In this document: piece after piece, positions 49,928 through 58,880 of the stretch
Numbering within the stretch: position 1 is the first letter of the stretch
Layout of the letters: every line of letters starts with the position of its first letter
Assembly: GCF_029784165.1 (NCBI RefSeq)
Contig: NC_073696.1
Span: forward strand, 265,700,760-265,764,759
Source: Wyeomyia smithii
Taxonomy: Eukaryota > Arthropoda > Insecta > Diptera > Culicidae
Direction of reading: 5' to 3'
DNA: 64,000 bases
Notes under the pieces: model-generated
Told to the model about the DNA's origin: nothing
Databases searched by the model: none
Seen by the model: the letters and a program-made list of their open reading frames with translations, nothing else
Position numbers and translations under genes: made by a program

Positions 49928-50590
49928 CTCTCGATCTTTCGCCGACAGTTCCTCCGCCAGGGATTTGGTCGTTCGACCGTCGCTTTCCGTCTCCTTGCAT
50001 TCGGTGCCCTCCTTGCTATTGCTATTGCCGGTGCTGTTGTCATTGTTGTTGTTCGAGCTGTTGCTGCTGTTGTTGTTGTGTGCGTCCTTATTGCTAGGTT
50101 CGGTACTATTTACACCACCTTCGCTATCCTTTTCCGGTGTTGGACTAACCCGGTTACAACTACTGCTACTACTGTCGTTGAAACTCTTGTTCGGCTGGTT
50201 GCTATTGTTTGTGCTGTGGTTGTTGTTATTATTGTTGCTGCTGATGATGTTGTTGTTGTTCAAGCTGTAGGCTTTGACCTCTTTGATTAGTTCGAGCCTC
50301 GCCTCGGGACCATCGAGAAGCGGTGGTTTGTCGGGACTGCTGCCAAGATCGGCCATCAGCTTCCCGCTCACACTGCCGGCATCATCGGACAGCGGCGTTG
50401 TCGACGGGGACGGCGGCGTGATGCCATTATGTTCGATGATGGTCGACGACGCCAGTGGGGAGGTGATGCTGGTGGCGGTGGCGGCTATGGTGGTAGCGGC
50501 GGCGGCAGCGGCTGCGGCGGCCGCCACGCTTAGCGATCCGTCCATACCGGCGGCTGCTGTTGTCGATAGTTTCTCCTTCTTCTCGGCTTG
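49928..50590 (-). CDS. Internal 221-codon exon of an Ala/Asn/Ser-rich protein, Cut-like candidate
   Basis: A minus-strand reading frame is open across 663 bp. It is bounded upstream by a long pyrimidine tract ending CACAG and downstream by GAGAG|GTAAGTG. Both boundaries fall between codons (phase 0-0), so the exon could be skipped without shifting frame. The product starts QAEKKEKLSTTAAAG. It has an Ala run at residues 23-32, a Pro/Ser/Thr segment with TP/SP sites at about 57-67, a charged amphipathic stretch (EARLELIKEVKAYSL, 96-110), an Asn/Ser-rich region (111-193), and ends with KSLAEELSAKDRE, a likely coiled-coil start. An in-frame Met lies at residue 16, but the upstream codons and acceptor argue it is internal. 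The layout (AEK-rich lead, Ala and Asn tracts, then an AKDxE helix at a splice junction) resembles the N-terminal region of the homeodomain factor Cut. That identity is inference from memory. No other exon of the gene was recognised in the window. Confidence 0.8.
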
Positions 50591-51230
50591 CTGTGGGAGA
50601 GAGGGAGCAGAAGCAGAAAAGAGGAAACAAACTGTTAGTACACTGTGTGCGATTACTCAACGATTTTGTTTTCGAGTGAATAATGAGCTCGTAAAGCGCA
50701 CCCGAAGAAGGTGGTGCGGTTGGTGGCCTTCAGCTTTTTCGGGGTGTGTTAAATTGAATTTTTACGATGACGACGGCCATTAGGATAAACCTAACCTACA
50801 AATCCGAACGACTTGTGAAAATGGACGGAAGGCAGAAAGATATGTATATAAAAAAAACAACGTTATGTGTAAGTATAATTGCTGCTGTGATTCGGTAATG
50901 GGTATCTAATGCGTTTGGCCAGATGAGATTGCTAAACCGGCGGGGTCTGATGACGAATCGAGGTGTTGCGAAATGCGCTGCTGGTTGATGGGGAATTTTG
51001 GTGAAACTATTCGTGGCACACGTGGGTAAGTAATATAAAATTTTTATTTGATTCAAGTCGTATAATATTTGTATTTCTCAAACGAATATGATGCATAGAA
51101 ACCAGAAATCGATATCCATTTTAAAAACCAGTTGTTGACTTTCGATAGTAATACTGGTGCGGAACTAAGTTCTTAGCTGCACAACTAGGTTCTCGTTTTT
51201 TTTTTTAATTTAAATGCAACTTACTAAAAA
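50591..51230 (-). other. Intron upstream of the exon
   Basis: On the minus strand this leads into the acceptor. Immediately before the exon lies a strong pyrimidine tract (50594-50625 on the plus strand as purines). No further exon found. Confidence 0.5.
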
Positions 51231-51351
51231 AAGTTACCTATGAATTATTCAGAGTATTGCCCATCGTTAGCTACAACTTTGTCCCACCTTACTGGCAAAG
51301 CTCGAATCAATATTCGTTACGGTAAAAGTGTTCGCCATTTTACGATGTCTT

Positions 51352-51738
51352 TATACAGTCATACCTCGATATAAAATCAACCTCGATATAACGTAACTTT
51401 TTTAGATATCCTAAAATTAGAGTACAGCAATTATTTTTTGGGTCTTTAATGTTCTGAATAAATGTTTTTAGCAAGTTTTGAAACCAATAAGCACCGTAAA
51501 ATGGGGTAAAATTGATCTCTTTTCTTTAACTGTTTTGTGACTGATTCTGTTTGTCAACGAAAATTGTCTAGAGGCATGAGAAAGGTTTATATACACTACT
51601 AGGAAATTGGTTTTTGCGCACCTTTGAGTAACCATCAATAATTTTGCATCAATGAAAAAAAAATCGTGCTACGATATAACGTAACTCAATATAACGTAAC
51701 GATAAAAAAGTTGACTTATATCGAGGTATGACTGTATA
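51352..51738. mobile_element. Pogo/Tigger-type MITE, 387 bp
   Basis: The terminal inverted repeats start TATACAGTCATACCTCGATA and match for about 28 bp with one or two differences. They are bounded by TA. The CAGTC..ACCTCG..TATAACG end type is that of pogo/Tigger elements. Subterminal CGATATAACGTAAC repeats occur near both ends. Non-coding. It sits within the 3' part of the mariner remnant, so it is younger. Confidence 0.9.
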
Positions 51739-52070
51739 AACAGAACTGCTGATCAGCTAGACGGAACAAGTAGTATTCGGACAGTGCAATATCTGGAAAA
51801 TACGGCTAGTGAAGTAGGACTACCCATTTGAGCATTTCTATGTAAGTTTTAACGACTTTGGCAGTCTGAAGCCGAGCGTTGTCATGCAGTTAAATCACTT
51901 GTTCGTGCCTGTGCTCATAAAATGGCTGTTTTTCACGCAGTGCTCAGCCTACTCGCACCAATTAAAATCAATACCGTTGCCAAGTGATGGTTTCATTCAG
52001 TTTTAATAGCTCATAATGAACAACACCGCCATAATCCCGTCAAATACATTGCATAACCTTCGCAGCGTGT

Positions 52071-52303
52071 GCGAAAAGAAAAAAAGCAAAGCCTTGGTGC
52101 TACATTCCGATTCAGAACTCGACCATCTGTTTCTTATACACAGACTTCACAGCCAACTGTAGTGTACAGAACAATTGCGGGGCTAGCGCTACGATCCTGC
52201 TGACACTAACAGTCTCTCCCGAGCCGAGACTCGAACTCACGCCAACTGGCTTGTTAGACCAACATCGTACCTCGAGACCAACTGGGAGTGTTTATATTCT
52301 CGT
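52071..52303 (-). mobile_element. tRNA-derived SINE, copy 3 (SINE200-like)
   Basis: A box near 52272-52285 and B box near 52228-52238 on the minus strand, with the same body and GGCTTTGCTTT tail as the other two copies. A 9-bp duplication GCAGCGTGT lies at 52062-52070 and 52304-52312. The interrupted mariner frame (IHAA / HAAKVM) resumes at this duplication, which confirms the insertion point. Confidence 0.9.
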
Positions 52304-52829
52304 GCAGCGTGTATATTCTGCCTATTCGACGATGAAGAAGCAATACCAGACAGTCCTCAAAACTTTTCTTTCTTTGGATAGTAGAAATGAATCCATTCTT
52401 CATCACCCGCCACGATGCAATGAAGAAAACCGTTTCTTTTTTACGCGCTGGTGCAGTTGACTACAGGCGAAAAAACGACACTCGACGTCCCTTGGCTTCA
52501 AATCAATAAGGAACTCAAGTCTCTTGTTTTTTACTCATTCCCTTGGCAATGGTGTTTGGCATGGATCCTCTTGAAGAAATCCCGCCATAGCATTTTCGAA
52601 GGTTTTTGGCCTTCTTTCATGCCAGACAGTGGTGAAAATCAAAAATAACCGTCTTCGAAGTACTCAGAGCAGCATTTCCGTAAACTTTTTTCTACTCTCG
52701 ATGCGCTTCAGCTACCGATTTTTTTTGAGTAAAATGAGCAATGGAACATTTTCTGTATCCAGAACCGGGATAATGCCTTGAAACCGTTCCACAGTCCTAC
52801 AAAAAATGTCACGTCAAAAAATCCACAAA

Positions 52830-53050
52830 AAATGTCACAGATTTATTTTTTTTTATAATTGACATTTTTGATTTAGCTGAAATTTTGCATAGATGTTTCT
52901 ATGAGCAAAGAACGCCATATTGTGCTATTGGTTTACTTTTTTGGAGCACGATTCATTTTTGAGAAGCTTTTTGAAAGTGCTATTCTGGGAAGGTATTGAT
53001 GATTATAAATTTTCAAAGCCAAAACGGTTTGCTTAATCGGTGTGACGTTA
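52830..53050. repeat. Dispersed repeat, second copy (see 2590-3100)
   Basis: Shares GCTGAAATTTTGCA, TTTCTATGAGCAAA, TTGTGCTATTGGTTTAC and CAAAACGGTTTG in order with the first copy. Confidence 0.55.
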
Positions 53051-53059
53051 ATTCGGCAA

Positions 53060-53285
53060 GGTTCCCTTACTAACACGCAGAGAATCCATCCCCAGGATAC
53101 CTATAACTCGGTGACGGAATCGTGAAAGGATTCGCAAACACGATCCGGAGGATTCCCACTCACGATTCTTATTTCGAGAATCTTAGAGTCATATACAGGG
53201 CATTCGTGAGGATTCTTTTTCAGGAATCCTTCCCAAGGACGCTCAGGAATCCAATGTGAGGAATCCTAGAGAAACTATGCGAATC
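53060..53285. repeat. Cluster of GGATTC/GAATCC motifs
   Basis: More than ten GGATTC, GAATCC or GATTCT motifs in both orientations lie within about 220 bp, giving several possible stems. No longer unit could be defined. Confidence 0.6.
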
Positions 53286-54555
53286 GTATGTGGTCGTCCG
53301 GGTTGTAGATAATAATTTTGTCTCTCCAAAAAAAATATACACCCCTGAATTTTTTTTTCAATATAAAATAGAGTGTATCCAGCACCGAAACAATTGGCCA
53401 AAAATTGGTGGTACCCACGACAAAAGGATTTAAAAATTTGGTTGGCATTTTTCCTTTCTTCAAGCCGTGAAGAAAAACATTACGAAGAGGCGAAGTCACG
53501 CAGATAATGAAATGACAAACGAAAGAGTTCACTTTTGATATTCAATTGTGATTCAACTGTGCTCAAAATTGCAGGAATCGATCTTCATAGAAAGTAGTTA
53601 GTCCCATAATTTTGTTGGGTCGTTAGGGTGACCAGTTTTGGAATAGCGTGGCCAGAAAAAAAAAGACCGAATTGAATATAGTTTGTTTTCAAAAACTCAA
53701 TCCAGTCAATGGATTTCCGATATTTTAAAATTATTTTTTGAATTTCTAGCTTTAATTTTGAAATTCAATTTTTTGAACCAAAGTTTTAAATTAAATTTTT
53801 GGAACCAAATAAAATATTTTTTGGCTTTGAATAAAAAACAACAAACAAATGAAAAGGGCGTGTTTTTTATGAACATTAATAACTTGAAAAAAGATTGACA
53901 TATCCTCGAGTTCAGCATTGGAAAATGTGTTTCTTAAAAAGCTACTGAAGTCATCCAACGACACTTGTGATGTAAAATTCGAAATAGAAATGTTGAAGCA
54001 AACATGAGCTCTCTCAATCCAGATCGATTATACAGTACAACGATTTTTTAGCCTGGCTTCTATGTATGTTTTTTTCGTGTATTTTTATGCAACCCAAATT
54101 CCTCCGAATTTAAACATATGTCACCTTGAGCGGCAACAGTGGCGCCATTTTTAATTTTTGTGATTCGAAAACGAAAATTTTTGATGTTTTCTCGACGCCA
54201 TTTTGTTATAAAGCCAAATATCAAAATTCTAGAAGTTTGTTAGAAGGGAGGATCATATGAAGTCGAATTGTTATTGTATCTTTGAGTATCTCTTACACTA
54301 ACGTCTAACGTCTAATCTAACGTCGAGATAAACCAGTAATTTCAGTAATGTAGGGGAATTGGGGCAAAATCGACTTGTTGCTGACATTTCACGTGGATCA
54401 GGCACCTACCAGTCGACTTCTGAGACTTTTTTACTCAATATAAGACATAATTTGACTCAGCCGCCCGCTCTGAGCCAGACGCTGTTGTTCGCCGCTCCTA
54501 ACATGAGGATATAGCCGCGAACGAATTGTGTGGACTCGGTCGGAAAGGGTTATAC
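53286..54555. other. AT-rich spacer
   Basis: No exon. The block around 53846-53880 (GAAAAGGGCGTGTTTTTTAT) has an inverted match at about 55765-55790. Confidence 0.45.
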
Positions 54556-54629
54556 AAAGTTGCTACCAATTAACGAAGCTACAACACATTGTAGGATATA
54601 ATTCAACTCTATCTACGAAATCTACAAAG
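54556..54629 (-). repeat. Dispersed repeat, partner of 1-75
   Basis: The reverse complement shares TAGATAGAGTT, CTACAAT, TTGTAGC and AACTTTGT with the window start. Confidence 0.55.
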
Positions 54630-55080
54630 AAAGAAAGTTGGGTTTCTGATTTCATCAGAAGTTTTGGTCCCCCTAAAAATAATAACATAAGAGCTTCATC
54701 CTATGTAACAACTTTGTAGAAGAAAGTTTTTTTTTACAATATTGTTTTCGTCATTCTCAATTCCTGCAGTTTTGACACATTCTAGAAAGCTTTCTAAAAT
54801 CTTGTTGAAGTATTGTTGAAACATTTTAACGACAAACTTTAAACTTTTATGATACTTTCTAGAAACATTCTGGGCACTTTTTATACAATTTTCTAAACAG
54901 TTTTGAGTCAAGTTTGAAGCATTATAATAGTTTCAACTGTTGAAACTAGTTTTTCAAAACCTTTTAGAAACAATTTGTGAAACAATTTCTGAACATTTAT
55001 TTAAACAATCATGTCGATTTTTTTTATATTTTGGAAACCTTTAAAAAACAATTTGAAAACTTTTATAAGATATTTTAGAA

Positions 55081-55297
55081 GTTACCCTTGAGCTCAAACC
55101 GGGAAAAAAAATTGTAGCTTTTTAATCGCTGCTGGGAATTTTAGTGCCCCTAGCTAGCTCAAAAGAATTGCGAAAGGCCGCAGAGTGACTGCATGCCACG
55201 TTAGTCGCTTGCTTACGAGTAAACTTCTGTTAAGTTTCTAAGGACTTTACTTTTTTACAGTTTGAGCTCTTGGGCAGAAACCTGTCTTAACCAGTGT
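55081..55297. mobile_element. Family A element, about 217 bp
   Basis: The left arm starts at TTACCCTTGAGCTCAAACCG, so its outer part is lost. The right arm ends CAGTTTGAGCTCTTGGGCAG and TAACCAGTGT. The inner CCCCTAGC-type block is also typical of the family. Confidence 0.7.
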
Positions 55298-55376
55298 TTT
55301 TTTTTTCAATTTTCTAGAGATTTTTGGTTGGAGAATGCATAATAATTTTTTTTTAAAATAGTTTTGAATATTCTAT

Positions 55377-55510
55377 AAGTTGCATTCACATTCCACGTGG
55401 ACAGATTTTGAACGGTTTTGACCCCCCAACCTACTACGCATATAAATTCTAAAAAAATTGTATGGACCGTGGACCCCCCCAAAGCTGTACACGTGGAATG
55501 TGAATGGCTT
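55377..55510. mobile_element. Palindromic MITE, relative of 23708-23848
   Basis: CATTCACATTCCACGTGGAC is mirrored near the right end. The internal GACCCCCC block and AATTCTAAAAAAATTGTATGG are shared with the 23708 copy. Confidence 0.8.
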
Positions 55511-56810
55511 CTAATCATGTTTAATACTTTTCAGAAATATTTCTTATTATATTTAATTTCGAGAACATCTTCGAGACATTTTGGAAATAGTTTTTTAAAT
55601 CATTTTTGTCTTGTAGTAGAACTAATTGGAAACATAGTCTTTTCTTAGCATTCAATTCCATTCTACTAAGACGCTTAATCAAAAAATATTTATTTTCCAA
55701 AAAGTTTTATAAATTGTTGTTTTCAGTGAACAAATTTCGGAACATGCATCAATTATGAAGCTCATAAAAAACACGCCCTTTTCATTATGAAGCGAGAATG
55801 CTTCAATTCTGTAACATTTGTAAATGATTTGACTCCATTTTTTCACTATTATTTGCGCAACATTTTTGAAACATTATATTTACGAAACATTTTAAAAACA
55901 TTAGTGAAACAATTCCGACGCATTCTCGATGTATCTTAGAGATATTCATGAGATATCTTTGACAAAAAAAATTACATTTTCAAAGCATACGAATTTTTTT
56001 TGCAACTTTTAAGAAACAGCTTTGAAACATTTTTGAAACCTAAAAGACAATTTCGAGATTTTTCTGTATCATTTTCGAAAAAACCATTGAGACGTTTTTA
56101 TATAATTTCTAACCGTACATTTGACGCAGGGCTAGCAGGACGTTTTTATATAATTTTCAGTCGTAGTTTTGACATAGGACTACGCCTGTGTTTTCCATAC
56201 TGTGTTACATTCTGTAAAAGTGAAAATTAAATCAGTCATATGTTACGTTACATTTCAAACGGTGATTACTATAGAACCAAACGATGGATTTTAATGCTCA
56301 ATATGTCACTGAATAGTTAAAATAATGGAAAACTTTGTAACATGTCAGTTATCATTGTTACTTCATTGCTCAGCAGGGAAAATCAAGGAAAAGTTCCAAG
56401 GCCGAATTTCCGATAACAATGAACCAATGATGTGCAAGCACGGAGCAGACTACAACCGTCTGCTGTGATATCGTTTATGTCAGAATCCCCCAGTACCATT
56501 AGATCAACTAATATTTTCTACCAGGAGCCAGGAATGTGTCTGTGGATTCAAATTTTTCCACTAGATGCTCAATTGGACCCCAAAGTTTTACACGGTTTTT
56601 TGATTTTTATGTATTAGGTGGAAGAGTGTGATTTTTTGAGCATGCCTAAAATAAAATAAAATGTTGATCTGGCAGGACGATTATGACGAGCATAAACTGA
56701 ACGTAGCACTCTCAAAGTTCGGGTCACTGACTCCGAATTTCAGAAGTAAAATTTAATTATCTCGACTCGTTGTTTGATCGTGTATGTTTGCGTTATGAAA
56801 TGGCTAAACT

Positions 56811-58093
56811 TACACGGTGACAAAAAAGTCCGGTCACACTTTTCTGGGGTCGCCTGTAGCCTACACGTTGCATCTCCCTGGTGCCATCTATATGTCAAAT
56901 GAAAGGGTTAACTACGCTGCCCAAAGTGACAGAGTTTCGTTTCTGTGCAGTTTGTTTACATTGAGTTGTGAGCCATGGCAGAGTTAAGAGCAGCTGTTAT
57001 CGCTGAATATGTGAAAGGGTACAAACCCGGACACATATTCAAACACCTAAAACCGCTCGGAATCAACCGGAAATTCGTGTACCGGACCATAAATCGGTAC
57101 CTAGATACCGGAGGCACCGAGGACAAGGCACGATCTGGACGACCAAGGTCTGTGAGAACTCCAAGGCTGAAAAAGATTATACGAGACCGGATTCGCCGGA
57201 ATCCCGACCAATCTGCACGGAAGCTGGCCAGGAACCATAAAATGAACCGAGAATCAATCCGCCTGCTTCTGCGCAAGAATTTAAAACTTACACCGTACAA
57301 AAAACAAGTGGTTCATGGGGTTACCAAAGCTACAAAGAACCAACGGTCGCGGGAGTTGCTCGGTTGGCGCGCAGATGACGAAATTATTTTTTCGGACGAG
57401 AAGCTGTTCGTTTTGGAGCAAACAGTCAATCGCCAAAATGATCGAGTTTGGAGTGTGAGCCTTCAGCAAGCTCCTGCGGACAAGCTGAACGTTTCCCGAT
57501 TCCAGAATAAGACGATGGTTTGGGGAGCCATTTGCAAGAGAGGTAAACTGCCTCTTATTTTTATCGATAAAGGGGCAAAATCAACGCAGCGTACTACCTG
57601 GACACGGTTTTGAATAAAAATGTTCTGCCTCAAGCTGAATTATTGTTTGAAGACGATTACTACTGCTTCCAACAAGATGGCGCCCCATCCCACACCGCAA
57701 AGGTTGTTCAGGCGTAATGTGAGGAAAACTTGACCGATTTCATTCGAAGAATGAATGGCCTCCGTCGTCTCCGGATCTGAATCCACTGGATTATTTCGTG
57801 TGGGGATACATGATGTCGAAGCTGAACGACTAAAAAATAACAAATTTGGAGCAATTCAAGCGAGTTATCACGAAAATCTGGGACGAGATGCCGATGAAGC
57901 ACGTGCGCGCCGCTTGCGACGACTTTCCGAGACGTCTGAAGCTGGTTCGACCAGAGAAAGGTGGTGTAATTCCGAGATATCGTCTGTGAAGTATCTTTAT
58001 GAGTTACTGAATGAAGCTATGAAAGCCGGATTCAGATTTTCTTTTTATTTTTTGATTTTTTCCTGTGTGACCGGACTTTTTTGTCACCCTGTA
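56811..58093 (+). mobile_element. DD37D Tc1/mariner-superfamily transposon, complete ends
   Basis: Ends with terminal inverted repeats of about 28 bp (GGTGACAAAAAAGTCCGGTC) differ at only one or two positions and are flanked by TA. Total 1.28 kb, typical for an autonomous element of this superfamily. It carries one transposase reading region (56975-57989). It is inserted in AT-rich repeat DNA between related array segments (56.2 and 58.2 kb). Confidence 0.92.
56975..57989 (+). pseudogene. DD37D (mori/maT-like) transposase, recently inactivated
   Basis: The start is the first ATG after the left repeat. Residues 1-212 are open, with a paired-like helix-turn-helix region (1-115, including the GRPRS linker at 55-59) and the first catalytic Asp at 141 (FSDEK). 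Near 57580 one base is missing; the next frame continues through NVLPQAELLFEDDYYCFQQDGAPSH with the second Asp at 57676-57678. A stop codon occurs at 57715-57717 where the family usually has Trp, and another single-base loss near 57745 leads to EWPPSSPDLNPLDYFVWGYM with the third Asp at 57789-57791. Counting across the lost base gives 37 residues between the second and third Asp, hence DD37D as in Bmmar1-type elements. A further stop (LND*) interrupts the C-terminal part, which ends VIPRYRL at 57989. With so few lesions, decay looks recent. Confidence 0.88.
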
Positions 58094-58204
58094 CTGAAGA
58101 AAAAAGTCAAGAAAGCGGAAAAAAATATGGCGTCGTTTACTGTCCCTATCGGTCTACTTTTATAGCGCTCCTGTTGAAAAACCCTTTACATAGGAGCAAT
58201 TTTA

Positions 58205-58390
58205 TATTATAATAACTCTAGAAAATTTGTTGTTTTGAGTGAACAAATTTCGAAAAATGCTTTATTTTGGAAATGAGTTTCAAGCATTTGAAAACGATTT
58301 GATTTCAATGGTATTGACTTATGTTTACACAACATTTTTGAAACATTTTAGAAACGTTTGACGTTTTATCGTTGCATTTCAGAGACATTG
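58205..58390. repeat. Unit of the GAAACATTTT array beyond the transposon
   Basis: Matches 55715-55880 in order: TTGTTGTTTT, AGTGAACAAATTTCG, GCTT, ATGATTTGA-like and CAACATTTTTGAAACATT. Confidence 0.65.
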
Positions 58391-58880
58391 ATAACATAAT
58401 TTTCACTCTCAGTTTGGCCGGAAATTTTGATTTGTTTTGGCAAAAACACAAGCTTTTTGGATCCTTGAAATCAAAATCTACTGGTCGTCTAATTTTCAGT
58501 GTGAAAACAGCTTTCCAGTGTGTTCCATTCGCTTATCCAATGTTAAGATAAATATTTCATTCAAGATAACTGAACTGTCCGGATAATCGAGTCATTTTTT
58601 CATTTAATTTTTTTTTCTCGTCGAGAACATTCGGTTTGTCGATAAAAAGAATATTCTACTTGGTAAATATGCCGGAAAAAAATTTAGTCAGGTGTTGTGA
58701 ATTTCTAAATCCCTTCAAGCGTTCTTTACATATTTTTTAATACTTTAAATAAAGGTTTTAAATATACATTAAAATCTGCCAGCTTGCCACGATGAGATTC
58801 CCCCTCTCTTTTTGCTGGATGTTTCATTCTAAATTATCGCCTGTCAATTTATATCAGTCCGCTTCTAGTTCGTTGTTGTA
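58391..58880. other. AT-rich spacer
   Basis: No recognised feature. Confidence 0.45.

Larger units (their letters stand above)
51240..52765 (-). pseudogene. Mariner transposase remnant, split by two insertions
   Basis: Reading the minus strand from about 52765, successive frames give AEAHRE near 52705, RRPKTFENAMAGFLQEDPCQT (about 52625-52565), LKPRDVECRFFACSQLHQR and GDEEWIHF (first catalytic Asp). After an insertion come GGVVHYELLK, LHDNARLQTAK (second Asp) and PDIALSEYYLF, where the third acidic residue reads Glu in place of the usual Asp. After another insertion the end reads LPVRWDKVVANDGQ. The order matches a full DD34D mariner transposase of about 345 residues. Stops and frameshifts are numerous, so it is inactive. 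Interrupted by a SINE (52071-52303) and a pogo-type MITE (51352-51738). Confidence 0.88.
54740..56220. repeat. Degenerate GAAACATTTT-type array
   Basis: Variants of TTTGAAACATTTT, TTTTAGAAAC and TTTCTAGAAAC recur every 15-50 bases on both strands. The array is broken by a family A element (55081-55297) and a palindromic MITE (55377-55510). A related unit reappears after the transposon at 58205-58390, sharing TTGTTGTTTT, AGTGAACAAATTTCG and CAACATTTTTGAAACATT with 55715-55880. Confidence 0.65.

Noticed and set aside
50274..50783. Plus-strand ORFs opposite the exon
   Set aside because: Antisense shadows of the repetitive codons of the minus-strand exon.
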